The translations under genes were made by a program, and so were the position numbers. The notes under the pieces are model-generated. The model saw only the letters and a list, made by a program, of their open reading frames with translations. It had not been told where the DNA came from and did no database searches. Shown piece after piece: positions 1-12,179 of a stretch of 64,000 nucleotides of DNA. How positions within the stretch are numbered: the stretch's first letter is position 1; every line of letters starts with the position of its first letter. This DNA is from Rhizophagus irregularis (taxonomy: Eukaryota; Glomeromycota; Glomeromycetes; Glomerales; Glomeraceae), in NCBI RefSeq assembly GCF_026210795.1, contig NC_089432.1, forward strand, positions 558,001 to 622,000, given 5' to 3'.

Positions 1-1199
1 CTAAACCGTAAAACTTATTAAATAAGGATTAATTTGTAGTCATATTTAACTGATAAAAAAAAATATCAATTATTTAACTATTAACAAAAAATATCAGTCC
101 GTCAAAATCAGAATGATCCTAATAAACTGACCAATAACGTATAAATATTAAGTTAGTGAAAATTATAACATATTAAATTTTTATTCCTAAAGTAAATCAT
201 TGGATGATTCTGGTAGTGATGGGTTTTTGGATGTTGTAGTTGTAGATGGTTTGGTTATATTTTATTTTATTTTTCTCTTTCACAGAATGAAATCAAAAGC
301 CTCATCTATTGGTGATTTTGCAATGGAGTGGAATTAAAAGTCACGCAAGAACTATAGAAATGGATAATTTTCATAGTTTAATATACGAATATTTTTCAAC
401 TCTATATAATACATATTGCATACTTCTTCTCATAAATATGTATTTATGTATGACACAATAAAAATACTAAACCATGGTTAATAAAAATAGAAATACTATA
501 ATGCGGGAATTATTGTCAGGCCCATAATTTGGAAATGATATCAAACTAGATGGATTATAATGAAATTTTTGTGAAATGACACTTTTTATTAAAAGAAGAT
601 GGCGTTGAATTTCAATAAATATATATTATAAAAAACAGTATTGAATTCTACAATTGTAACAATAGTATACTTTTAGATTATAAAAATTCGCCATAATAAA
701 TAATATTACGCCGCATCAGTATAGCACAATTTCATGCAATAAGATTTATTCCACATGGAATTTCTCTTTCTGCTGATTTTTCAAATAGTTCAAAAGCTAC
801 AATTCAAATACATACAAATAAGTAATATCATATTAAAATATACTACACAGTATTTCCCTCATAAAAAATTTATATCATATTCACGGAGTTTTACAGAAAT
901 TACGGATAAAATTTTTACAGGGTCCATCATTGGTATACTGTAATTTAGATAAATTAAATATTGTATATACAGTATACAATTTTAACAACTTGTTAAAGAT
1001 TACAAATATTTAATACAAACGAATACTTAATATCTTAATATCTTTAATGGTATATTTGTATGTCCATATTATGGTAAATTTACAAATTAAATTATTTAGA
1101 TACAGTATTTGATGATAAAAAGTTAAAAATTTCAATAATAATAAAAGATAAATACTTTTTTGATAATTAACATCAATTCCAATTCCATGATAACAACGA
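1..1199. other. AT-rich intergenic stretch with no supportable gene
   Basis: I see no recognisable protein, RNA gene or clear transposon end here. A 62-codon open frame at 755-943 is low-complexity and AT-driven, with no homologous signal, so it is not called. Confidence 0.6.
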
Positions 1200-1665
1200 T
1201 TACCTAATTATTTATTCCTTTCCTAAACGTATGTTCTATATGAATTTCTAAATTTGCTGACTTTTGATATAATTCAAATACCTTTTGTGAATCAATGACA
1301 GTTCCCATTCCACTTTTATAATAACTTCCTAACTGATTGGCCCACCTGGATGTTCTTTCAGATAATTTAAAATTTTATCATAATTTTACTTCCATCCATA
1401 TACAAAATATCATTAAACTACTTTGTTTTTTAATTCTAGTACTTCTTTCTGAAATACTGAGTCAATTGCAATTTATTTGTTGACAATCACTCCAATTCCA
1501 TGAAAATTAAAATATCTAATTAAATAGATAGAATTTGAATCATTCTGATTATTTATAAGCCATTGATGACGAATTTTCTATAAAGTTATCTATATAAATC
1601 AAGAACAATTTTTATCTTTTCCTTCATTTATTTCAAATATCAATAAGAAAATTGCTAAAGATAAA
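1200..1665 (-). pseudogene. Decayed Sel1-repeat gene fragment
   Basis: Read on the minus strand, this stretch aligns segment by segment with the intact Sel1 genes at 7207-8181 and 53721-57523. The block near 1500-1660 matches the conserved part before the first repeat (the region encoding NEGK..N, the helical linker and the N-S-I-Y-L-L-G-Y-F-N repeat start). The block near 1200-1350 matches later repeats of the type G-I-G-T-D-V-N-x-Q-K-A-F-E-L-Y. Stops and indels break every frame, and the repeats in between are collapsed. It has no copy of the upstream motif shared by the live Sel1 genes. I take it as a dead paralogue, independent of the array kinase that follows. Confidence 0.7.
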
Positions 1666-2057
1666 ATAAAGATTAATGAGATAAGTCTAAATTAAAAAAT
1701 TTTATGTGATATTTTCGATATTTATCATATTCATGATAATTATTTAATATATTTTTTAATCATTGCATGATTTTTAAAAATAAACTTGTTATTTTGCTAT
1801 GCTAAATAATATTTTCCAATATAAACATATAAATAGACCAAATTCAATCTTACCCCAAGATAGGACACATTCAACTGAAGATAGTTTGAATATTACTGCT
1901 GAGATTGGGACATTTGGTTGTACTTCAACTTGATTATTCTAAATTAGCATAGATAAATTGGACCCAAGTTGGTTTTAACATGTTAATTTTGGCAAATTTA
2001 AATTTAATGATCATTATTACAACAATATTTAAATATTAAAAGATAAATTATTCAATT

Positions 2058-2225
2058 ACAAACTGATTTTATTTATGTAAAAATGTTTACAAATACTCTA
2101 TAATCAGTGTTGAATAAAAAAAAACTATTTATAAAGAAATAAAATATTTGCCCAATACAAACTGATTAAACTGATTTCACCTAGTTTGCAAATACCTCAT
2201 AATCAGTGTTTAACAAAAAACTACC
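2058..2225. repeat. Imperfect tandem duplication, unit about 99 bp
   Basis: Two imperfect copies begin at 2058 and 2157. Both open with ACAAACTGATT and carry the later segment AATCAGTGTT followed by an A-run. The second copy is shorter. It lies just downstream of the kinase gene's stop codon and has no coding potential. Confidence 0.5.
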
Positions 2226-2297
2226 AAAAAAGAAAAAAAATTATGGTTTTACAATGATTTTCTTTATTCCCTTTGATTAATTATTTTCATTTTAAAC

Positions 2298-5200
2298 TTA
2301 CAACCTATTAATAAAAAACTAAATTTAAATATTTTTTAATTAAAAAAATAAATAAATAAATAAACACAACTAACTTACTTTGTGAAGTCAATAACTTCCA
2401 TTGAATAAAGATTTTTTGTAAATGGATTAAGTAATCGAGATGTGTAATAAGCTTCTGGATGAGTAGTTGATTGATTACTTCCAATAGATAAAGGATTTGC
2501 TTTTCTATATTCTTCTGCTTTTTTAAATTGTTTTTCAACCTCCTTATCTTTAAAGACGACCTTAAAATCAGAATAAAATGAACTAATCAATTTTTCTAAG
2601 TCAATAGCACTTGGTCTATTATTTGGATTTGAATCCCAACACTTCTTCATTATATCAATGTAAATTTTTGGTACTTCTGACTCGTTAATTTCAGGTCTAA
2701 TTCCATTACATATATTTAATACTAAAAACTCATCATGTGCACAATTGGCAAAAGGCTGTTTTCCAGTTGCTATAAAATACATAACCATGCCAAGGCTGTA
2801 TATATCTGCTGCTTGAGTATAAGATTTACTACTCTTTAATACTTCAGGGGCTACATAAGGTATAACTCCATAAATTTTGCTTTCATCTTTTATATTACTG
2901 ACTTCTCCACATAATCCCATATCTGAAATAAATATTCTACTATATAAGAAGTTCATAGTTTCGTTTTCAACTAATAAATTTCCAATTAATAAATTTCCTA
3001 CATGAAAATCACGATGAACCATTTGTTTTTGATGAATATTTTCAAGTCCTTTAATAATCTTCAATGTTATACGTAATTTAGATATCCAATCAAGTTTATT
3101 ATAATTTTTATTTAACTGATAATAAAGACTTCCTCCATTTGCAAAACCTAGAACTATAATATAATCTTTTGTATCTGGATTTTGAGACAATCCATATATT
3201 CGGGTAATATTTTCATAGTTATTAAGAGAATATGCTCTAATCTATTAAAATGTGTAAAAATTTATTATTTTATATAAAATAAAATTTAATTATATGTTTA
3301 TAATTTCTTACCTCATTTAAAAATTCATCAGTAATATTTTGTGATGAATTGAGCAAATATTTTAAAGCAAATTTTCTATTACCCTTCCTTCTTCTAAATT
3401 TTTCATGGTAAGATAATGGACCATCCTTCCATATTGCTGAATAAACTGTGGAAAATCCTCCCTTACCTATTTTTTCAATGTTATTAAACTGATTGTATGG
3501 TACCCACTCAAATATTGTATCAGAGTTATCATTAATTTTTAATTGCATCTCTTGAATAAGTTCATCAATTTTTTTATTTCCGCTGGTCCAATTTATAGAA
3601 TTTTTCTTTAAATAATCTAATTGACATGATTTACACCAAGTATAATGCAAAATTTTACCACATTTTTCGCAATATATATTTCCAATAACCATAATATAAT
3701 CTTTTGTATCTGGGCTTTGAGATATTCCATATATTATTTTATTATTATTATATTCTATTGAATATTCATTAGCCTATTATAAAAAATATTTTTATTAGAA
3801 AATAAAATAAAATAAATTTACAAAAGAACTGAATCTTATACCTCATTAAAAAATTCATCAACATTATCTTGCAAGTTGTAAAATTTTAAATTAATTTTTT
3901 GATTCTTATTTATTAAATGTCTTTGATATATTTTTTTATATTTATCATAATTTAACTGACCATTTTTCCATATTGCTGAACATATTGTAATAGAACCATC
4001 TTTGTTTATTTTTTTAATATTATTAAACTGTTCATATGGTATCCATTCAACTATTATATTACAATAAAAATTAACTTTTAATTGCATTCCTTGAATAAAT
4101 TTGTCAATTTTTTCATTTTTGCTGGTCCAATTTGTAAAATTTTTCTTCAAATTGCTTATTTGACATGGTTCACACAATTTACAAAACGTATATGTATATT
4201 CCTTGCCACAATTTTCACAATATTTCTCTTGAATAACAATAATATAATTTTTTGTATTTGGATTTTGTGATACTCCATATATTTCATCCTTGTATTCAGA
4301 GTTGTTGCCCTAATAAAATAAAAAAAATATTACCAAAATAATTAAAATGAAATAATTTAATAAAAAAAAGTTTTATACCTCGTTAAAAAATTCTTCAGTA
4401 ATATTTAGTGAATTAAATAATTTTAAAGTAACTATTTCATTCTGATTTTTTAAATTTCTTTTATATATTCTTTCATTTTCATCATAATTCAACTGACCAT
4501 TTTTCCATATTGCTGAATATATTGTAAATAAATCATTTTTACCTATTTCTTTAATATTATCAAACTGTTCATATGGTATCCATTCAACTATTATATTATA
4601 AGAACAATCAATCTTTGATTGCATTTCTTGAATAAATTTATCAATTTTTTCATTTTTGCTGGTCCAATTTGTAAAATTTTTCTTCAAATTGCTTATTTGA
4701 CATGGTTTACACCATTTATAAAATGTATTTGTATATTCCTTACCACAATTTTCACAATATTCATCTTGAAGAAATATTATATAATCTTTTGTATCTGGAT
4801 TTTGAGAAAATCCATATATATTATCAATCCTATATGGCTTTAAATATTCTTTATACTATTAAAATAAGAAAAAAACATTACTAAAAAGTAATATAATATA
4901 AAGGAAATTTATAAGAAACTTTACCTTATTTAAAAATTCAGTAATATCTTGTGTATTATAACATATTAAAGTAACTTTTTTATTTTGATTTATAAAATCT
5001 CTCTTATATATTTTTTTATTTATATCATATTTTAGTGGACCACTTTTCCATATTGCCGTACATATTGTGATAATACCATTTTTGCCTATTTCTTTAATAT
5101 TGTCAAACTGTTCATATGATATCCATTCAAATATTGGATCATAGGATTTATTAACATGATTTAGTTGCCTATCTTGAATGAAATTATCAACTTTTTCATT

Positions 5201-6407
5201 TCCACTAGTCCAATTTATAAAATTTTTCTCGAAATAATCTATTTGACATGGTTTACACCATGTTTCACGCCAACCATGTATGGAATTCGTGTATTCTTCA
5301 CCACATTTTTCGCAATATTCATCGTGAATAACTATTATATAATCTTTTGTATCTGGATTTTGTGATATTCCATATATCGGAAGAGCATTACTATTACGTC
5401 CCTTTATTTGAAATTAATTAGTTTAAAAAATAATATAAAAAAAATATTTATTTATATTAATTATCTTACCTTGACTAATAATTCGTTGGTAATATTTTGT
5501 GAATTATGTATATATTTTAAAGCAACTTGTTTTTTTCCTAACTTTCTTTTATATTCTTTTTTATAAAGACAATAATATAAAGGACCATCCTTCCATATTG
5601 TTGAATATATTGTACTAAAACCATCTTTTCTTATTTCTTTAATATTATCAAACTGGTCATATGGTATCCATTCAATTATTATATCTTTGTAATCATTAAT
5701 TTTTAACTGAAATTCTTGAATAAAATTATCAACTATTTCATTTCCACTAGTCCAATTTATAAAACCTTTCTCTATATAATTTATTTGACATGATTCACAC
5801 CATTTGTACTTCACATTTGTATATTTTTTACCACATTTTTCACAATGATCATCTTGAAAAACCATAAAATATTCTTTTGTATTTGGATTTTGAGATATTC
5901 CATATATTGGAAAATTATCAAGACTACTGGACCAAAAATATGATTTAACCTATTATAAACAATAAAAAAGTCATTACAATTAAATAAACATATACATATG
6001 GATTAAATAAAGTCATTTCGTACCTTATAATAAAATTCATTGGTAATAATTGTTAAATCATACAAACTGAAAATAAAAATTTTTTCATTCTTAGATTTTC
6101 TTACATATTCCTTTTTGTGATGACAATAATATAGTGGACCATCTTTCCATATTGCCAAATATAAAACATTGTTTATTTCTTTAATATCATTCAATTGATT
6201 GTATGGTATCCATTCAAGTATTATATTATTTGGTTCACGAATATCTTGATTTTTTTCTTGAATTAAATTATCAATGATTTCATTTCCGCTTGTCCAATTT
6301 GTAAGGTTTTTTTCAAAATTATCTATTTGACATGGCTTACACCATCTATCTTCTACAAAAGTGTATCTGTCACCACATTTTTCACAATCTATATCAACTT
6401 GTGACAT
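2298..6407 (-). CDS. Tyr-kinase-like protein with six tandem Cys4/N-lobe modules and one C-lobe
   Basis: I read this as one gene of eight exons: 6407-6024, 5949-5470, 5401-4925, 4855-4379, 4309-3842, 3773-3312, 3241-2379 and 2304-2298. The summed length is a multiple of three (1205 residues). Exons 1-6 are all phase 0-0, 384-480 nt long, with acceptor spacing of 532-548 bp. Each repeats one module: a C-x2-C-G...W/L-C-x2-C Cys4 site, N-W-T-S-[GK]-N, E-W-I-x-Y, a Gly-rich-loop segment ending A-I-W-K, and an alpha-C end (E-F-x-N-E-like). Exons 2-6 open with a beta-4 segment (I-Y-G-x-S-Q-N-P-x-T-K). Exon 7 supplies the only C-lobe: HRDFHVGN near residue 994, SDMG in place of DFG, APEVL, and D-I-Y-S-L-G. 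Only module 6 keeps an intact glycine loop (IGKGGFSTVY) plus the ATP lysine (FALKY). Modules 1 and 3 lost the lysine, and module 1 also lost the loop. Family: fungal TKL-type kinases with an N-terminal Cys4 module. The alternative is six separate truncated genes, but the matching splice phases argue against it. The last micro-exon (2304-2298) is less certain. Confidence 0.75.
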
Positions 6408-7206
6408 GTTTTTATTATTTCAAAAAAAAAGCGAAGATGAAACGATGAAACGGCTGAAACGCCCAAATTTCACGTCAATTTACACTACATGTTTATTTAG
6501 TTTGACAGCGACCATGCCGATCGTATGGACATGATGTCACAAGGGCGCAGTAAAATTGGCACAACAGTTAAAAATGACGAAAATCACTTAATAATCACGT
6601 GACATTGTCGATCAATGACGAACTATTTTTCTGAAATAATGAAATATAATCAATTTTTATTCTAAATAATTTTTTGAAAAACGGAATTGACCATTTGAAA
6701 TTATTTTAAAGAGAGAAAATCTAATTTTAAAATATCCTAAATAAAATATTAGTGTACTGTTACATATCCAGATTTTCAGAAAATTCATTATATATATTTT
6801 TTTTTAAAGTTAAATATCCGTCATTTATTTTAACGAAAGTCTTAATTAGATAATTATGAAAATATATATAGCATGAATAACCCAAAAATTGACCCACGTC
6901 TATATAATTAAAAAAATGGTGTTTGTGTAACGGGTTACCACAAAATCCTGACAACCATAGTAAAATCGACAGTCTACAATCCCGACACCAAGTAAAAATC
7001 TTGACAATCAAAATCCCAAAGTTTTTTTTAAAATATAATTTTAAAAATTCAATTACGCAGTAACGGGTTAATTTATTGTAAATTTTATTAATACCAATGT
7101 AAATTGGTTACAAATTTTATTAATATTAATGCAACTTACCTAACGTTACTATATATTAATGAAATTTTATCTTAGTTAAAAGGATTATGAAACCTTAAAT
7201 TGAGTG
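6408..7206. other. Intergenic: 5' flank of the array kinase and 3' flank of a Sel1 gene
   Basis: The first 250 bases are less AT-rich than average and lie upstream of the array kinase start at 6407, so they probably hold its promoter; I see no clear TATA box. The 83-codon frame at 6760-7011 has no recognisable domain and is not called. Confidence 0.5.
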
Positions 7207-8181
7207 CTATTCTTTTGACAATATTTCTAATTTATTTTGAGCATGTTTAAAGTCTTGTTTAGCAGATTTTTTATACCAATATATCGCTTTATCCAAATCT
7301 TTTGTAATTCCATCTCCATTTTCATACATTAAAGCAAGATTATATTGAGCTACAGTATATCCCAAAACTGCTGCCTTTTGAAATAATTCAAATGCTTTTT
7401 GTTTATTAACTACAGTTCCAATACCATCTTTATAGCAATTTCCTAAGTTATACATCCCAATTGTATTCCCTAAAACTGTTGCTTGTTGATAAAATTTAAA
7501 TGCTTTTTGTGTATTAGCATTAGTTCCAGATCCATTTATATAACAATTTCCTAACAAAAGTATTCCGCATGAATTTCCTAAATTTGCTGCTTTTTGATAT
7601 AACTGAAATGCTTTTTGTGTGTTAGCATCAGTTCCAAACCCATTATCATAACAGTAACCTAATAAGGTCATACCACTTGAATATTCTTTTCTTGCTAATT
7701 TTTCAGATAATTTAAATGCTTTATCATGATTTCTACCAATATCTTTTCCAATAATGTACATATTGGCAAGATCAAATTGAGCTGCACTGTTTTCAAATTC
7801 GACTGCTTTTTTATATAATTCAAATGCTTTTTGTCTATTGAGATCCATACCAATTCCATAAAAATTAAAATATCCAAGACAATAAATAGAATTTGAATCA
7901 TTTTGATTATTTAAAAGCCAGCAGAAAATTTCTTGCAAGTTTATCTTATTGCTATCAATATAATCAAGAATGTGTTGTCGTCTTTCATTTTTACTTTTTC
8001 CTTCATTTACTTCCTTAAAATAATTATTTACCAATTCGTCGATTACAATACTCAAGTCTTCTTCAAAAATATTTTCATGTATATTTTGAATTGTAGGTTC
8101 TAATTCTTTTTCATTTCTTATATTAAAATTCTGAATAATTCGAGATAATACTCCTTGTAGTACTTGCTGTTTATATGGCAT
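7207..8181 (-). CDS. Sel1-repeat protein (324 aa)
   Basis: This single-exon gene encodes a helical repeat scaffold of the Sel1 (TPR-like) type, a family that mediates protein-protein contacts. Residues 1-95 form a conserved N-terminal helical region containing Q-N-I-H-E-N-I-F-E-E-D-L and N-E-G-K. About six Sel1 repeats then follow (residues ~98-320), with hallmarks L-G-Y-C-Y-D-N-G-F-G-T, Q-K-A-F-x-L-Y-x-K-A-A and A-Q-Y-N-L-A-L-M-Y-E-N-G-D-G. There is no kinase domain, signal peptide or membrane segment. In this fungal group the same repeats also occur fused to TKL kinases, which suggests a signalling-scaffold role (inference). The start is supported by the TATA-like block and shared motif 85 bp upstream. 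Confidence 0.9.
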   Translation of the reverse strand: MPYKQQVLQGVLSRIIQNFNIRNEKELEPTIQNIHENIFEEDLSIVIDELVNNYFKEVNEGKSKNERRQHILDYIDSNKINLQEIFCWLLNNQNDSNSIYCLGYFNFYGIGMDLNRQKAFELYKKAVEFENSAAQFDLANMYIIGKDIGRNHDKAFKLSEKLARKEYSSGMTLLGYCYDNGFGTDANTQKAFQLYQKAANLGNSCGILLLGNCYINGSGTNANTQKAFKFYQQATVLGNTIGMYNLGNCYKDGIGTVVNKQKAFELFQKAAVLGYTVAQYNLALMYENGDGITKDLDKAIYWYKKSAKQDFKHAQNKLEILSKE

Positions 8182-8244
8182 TTTAAAATTTTAATTCGTT
8201 ATACTGTTATTACTGTGAACAAGACAAAAAAAATTTTTTAATTT

Positions 8245-8287
8245 TTCACAACATATTTATTTATAGTAGTACTGCAGATCATTTGCC
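8245..8287 (-). promoter_or_regulatory. Shared Sel1 core promoter block, copy 1
   Basis: On the coding (minus) strand the block reads GATCTGCAGTACTAC (8280-8266), directly followed by TATAAATAAATATGTTGTG. The same order and spacing occur upstream of the three other Sel1 genes, while the flanking sequence has diverged. It looks like a TATA box with an adjacent upstream element. Confidence 0.6.
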
Positions 8288-8559
8288 ACAACTTATTGGA
8301 GCACGTGAAAAAAATAAGTTATTAGCTGTGCAAATCCCTATAAAAAATTTTATCCGTTATTTCTGTAAAAACTCCGTAAAAATAAGCCTTCACGGATCTA
8401 TTCACGGAAAATGTAAATAATTCGATAAATTCCATTATTTTGAATAATGCACAGTAACTAATACTATTTTAATTGGTACATTTACATTCTTTCTATAAAG
8501 TTCTATTCTAAATATTATTGGTACATTAAATTATTACTACGTCACTATGTTACGTCACT

Positions 8560-8870
8560 ACACTTGTTATTCGTTCTCGATCATTATGTGGGTAAATGTA
8601 TATTTAAGTTATAGTCAAATTGTATTAAAATATATATATAAATTACACGAGTATATATAGAAGGGAGAACGAAGGAGATTCTTAGTTTTAGTTTTTTAGT
8701 CACTATTGGAATATTTCAAATCTCCGGCGGAGGGTAGCAATAATTTTCGTTTTATTTCTTTATTCATTGTTTATTAGAGTTTATTATACACATTTGTTGT
8801 TATATATTATTAATGTTTATTTTAAATAAAGTATACACCTTAAATTTGCATATATATTCGTTCTACACTT
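8560..8870. repeat. Possible solo LTR-like relic
   Basis: ACACTT occurs at 8560-8565 and again at 8865-8870, bounding a segment with a TATA-like run (near 8630-8660), a purine-rich stretch, and a late AATAAAGTATACACC that resembles a polyadenylation region. ATTCGTTCT occurs near both inner edges. The ends are not clean TG...CA, and no retroviral-type coding sequence follows, so the call is weak. Confidence 0.25.
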
Positions 8871-9377
8871 TGTTTTACATTCCAAATTATAAAATATTTT
8901 GTTGCTATCACGAAAATGCGAAGAAAAGTGGCGGTACTAAAATCTCATTTTCTAGTATAACTTGATTTAGCTGAAAGAATAAAATTAAAACTAAATAATA
9001 GGAAATTAAATATCGAGATATCTTTTTTTGTATAAAGTACCGAATGTTCTAAAGTTTTGGAGTCACATAATTTTCTATTTTGCCAATAATTAATTAAATC
9101 ATGCCAATCCGTCAAATTTGTCGCACAATTACTGTTAAGTATACAATACTATATGACACGATGATGTACTTATTTTATAGTTTAAATTTTATTTTTTCTT
9201 TGATCAAATAAAGTCACGTCACTACATTTAATATATAATAAAAATAAAAAATTTATAAAGAAATTTACTGAAATAATATAATAAAAAAAGAATTTATGGA
9301 ATAATATATAATTAAAAAGAAATACTAAAATTTTTTGAACAATATACTAGGTGATAAATAAATTTATTCCTTAAAAT
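8871..9377. other. AT-rich intergenic stretch
   Basis: I recognise no gene here. The right edge is the 3' flank of the six-exon kinase gene. Confidence 0.5.
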
Positions 9378-11261
9378 TTATTCATCATCGTCTTGATTAA
9401 GATCTATTTTTTTTTTAAAAAAAAAAATAATAATTATTATTAAATTAAATTAATAATTTCATATATTTAAAAACAGATGTCTTACCTAATTCATTTGATT
9501 CATAATCCAAACATTCAGAAACTATTAATAAAATGATAATAAATATTATTATAATAATCATGATAATCTTTAATACATAATGCAAATATATACTTACTTA
9601 GATTAGCTGATGATGATGAAATGGGTTCTATTAAGAGGAAAAAGAAACATAAATAAATTGATAGATTATATTCTCATATTAAATTTTTAATACAAATTTA
9701 CCTTGAAACGAAGATAAATAATTGGTTGAATTAACTGGTTCTGGAAGATTTTCAAATTTTAAAAGTCTGCTAGTATAAATTGCTTGTGGGTGAATTTGAA
9801 GATTTTTAGATTTATTTTCATTTGTTCTGTTTTTTAATTTATTCACTTTAATTTTTTCACATTCTTTTATTTGATAACTAATTTCACTATTTTCATCATC
9901 CATATCATTTCCATATCTAAGAAATGTTTGGCATAATTCTTTAGCAGTTGGTCTATTTTCTGCTTTAGCATCCCAACATTTAATAATCAAATCTACAATT
10001 AATTTTGGTGTATCTTCAGAAATTTTTGGTCTAAATCCTTTACATATTTTAACACCCAAAAAATGATCATGAGGAATATCATTATAAGGAATTTCTTCTG
10101 ACATAAGTTCATTCATTATTATTCCAAATGAGTAAATATCTGCTGCTTTAGTATATTTATATCCACGTAAAACTTCAGGTGCCATGTAAGGTATTACACC
10201 ATAAATTCCTTTTCGCTCATTATCATTTACTGGTTGACACATTCCCAAATCACTAATTGATAGTAAATCATTATGATTATTATATAATATATTGCCCGAA
10301 TGAAAATCTTTATGAATATTTCCAGCATCATGAATACCTGAAAGCCCATCTATAATACAAAATAAATATTTTATTTTAGTTTCAAGTTTTGAATCTTCCA
10401 CTAAAATATTTCTCAAATTTCCTCCCTCAAAATATTGTAAAACCATCATATAATCTTTAGTATTTGGATCTTGAGTTATTCCAAAACACATAACAGTATT
10501 ACTAGCATGAATATGACCCGAAATATAATAATTAATCTAAAATCATTAAAAAGAGAAATTTTGTTAATAAATTATGTAATAAAATACAAATATTAATAAG
10601 CAAAATTTATTTTAATTACCTCATTTAAAAAATCATTACTTATATTAGATGAATTATTTAAACTTTTCAATGCAACTTTTCTTGGATTTCTGTCCCATTT
10701 TTGATTCTCAATATCCCAATACCAAATATTTCCTTCAGGCCAGTCAGCCGAATAAATTTTACTAAAACCACCTCTGGTAAGATACGTAACATTGTCAAAT
10801 TTTTCAAAAGGTATCCACTCAAGACATTTTACGTAAAAAAAAGCATTAAGTTGTGATTTTTGTATTAATTCATCAATATTTTTATTTCCACTAGTCCAAT
10901 TTTTAAAATTTTCCTTAAATCTTTTAGCATTACAAGGTTGACACCAATGCCATCCTGTACCTGGTTCATTACATTCTCCACATACTCCATATACTTCTTT
11001 TCTTTTTTCTAAATCCATAATATTTACTTTTTTAAAAAAGGAAAAAGTTTCATCTGATTCAGTTGAAAAAATTGTAGCGTGGATCTATCAAAATAAATGA
11101 TTAAAAAGTTTTAATAAATATCTATATTGTTTATTATATTATAATATTTTTACCTGATATTCATTATCATCATCTTCTTTCCACAAATTTTTGGCATTAG
11201 TTTTAGAATTATTTCTTACTGTAATCTCAGTTGTATCTAAATTTTGGTTTGAAATATCCAT
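9378..11261 (-). CDS. Tyr-kinase-like protein kinase, six exons (499 aa)
   Basis: Exons: 11261-11154, 11084-10620, 10536-9702, 9627-9598, 9521-9486 and 9403-9378. All junctions are GT-AG and in phase, and the sum is exactly 500 codons including the stop. Domains: a Cys4 module around residue 70 (C-G-E-C...W-C-Q-P-C), then NWTSGN, and the kinase domain. The Gly loop is altered (LTRGGFSKIY, first Gly missing). The ATP lysine is present (RKVALKSL). The catalytic loop is HKDFHSGN, so the Arg of HRD is Lys but the Asp is kept. DLG replaces DFG, and APEVL and D-I-Y-S-F-G are present. Three tiny 3' exons add a Ser-rich and acidic tail ending D-L-N-Q-D-D-D-E. If the first exon is not used, translation could start at 11018. 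It is probably catalytically competent. Confidence 0.82.
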
Positions 11262-11903
11262 TTTATTAATATTTTCTAGGTAAAAATATATCACTTATAA
11301 TTTAGCGAATATACTCAATTGTAAATTTTTAATATTATTAATAATGTAAAAAAAAATATTTTTTTTTAAAAAAAGTAATTCGAATTAAAAAAAAAAAAAA
11401 ATGGGCGTCAATTAATTGCAAATCCTCCCTAATTGAACCTTAATTTGGAATTTTGTGTGGTTCCTTTTTTAAGTTTCAGGAAAAATTTTTTTCTCTGGTT
11501 TATTTCATGTATAAATGGTAAAATTTTCCTTTTTAGATAGAACTTTTATCCTAATAAATTTAACTTTTTTTACTTTATTTACAAAAAATATATTTAATAC
11601 TGTAACTGTTTTATTTCTCGTGTTTGGTAAAAAATTAATTATGGTTTTCAAAATTATACCGATCATGTGTCGATCATTTTTTAAAAATTTTAATTTGACA
11701 TTTGACACATTTTAAGTTTTTATATGAAAAACCTGTTGTTATATCCTTAAAAAAAAAGTTGATATATAAACTTTTAAAGGTTCACAATAAAATCATAGCT
11801 GTATAATTATAAGTTATATATATATATATATACATTTTCTATTAGCGTTATATATTGTATGACATAAATTATTAGATTGAACAACCTTTTGGGAAACTAT
11901 AAA
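11262..11903. other. Intergenic: kinase 5' flank, no gene seen
   Basis: The sequence is A/T-run rich. Overlapping open frames on both strands at 11505-11715 are mirror images of each other and low-complexity, so neither is called. Confidence 0.5.
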
Positions 11904-11911
11904 AACCATGT
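11904..11911. repeat. 8-bp target-site duplication (left) of the foldback element
   Basis: AACCATGT lies here directly before the inverted-repeat terminus and again at 17873-17880 directly after the other terminus. Confidence 0.75.
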
Positions 11912-12179
11912 CACCCCAGCCAAATGATCGGCATAGTTTCTAAGCTAAGTGGGCGTGCACTACATCCTAGCTTATAAACTGCCCATGGGCCAGATTAGCC
12001 CACGAGATCTGATTGGTCCAAACAACTTACCAACATTTAATTACAAATAAGGCAAATTTATAACTTTTGACCGGATATTTATTTATAAACTCATGGTCAA
12101 GGATTGCATTAATGTACATTTTGTACCACCTTGTAACTATAAAAAAGGCAAAATTTTTTCAAGGTTACACATTAATTTG

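Noticed and set aside
755-943. 62-codon plus-strand frame
   Set aside because: Low-complexity AT-rich translation with no domain, promoter or splice context.
2298-6407. Six independent truncated kinase genes or pseudogenes
   Set aside because: Acceptors, donors and phases agree across all six units, and all lack their own start except the first, so one gene is the simpler reading.
8560-8870. Complete LTR retrotransposon
   Set aside because: No gag/pol frames or second LTR; at best a solo-LTR relic, kept only at low confidence.
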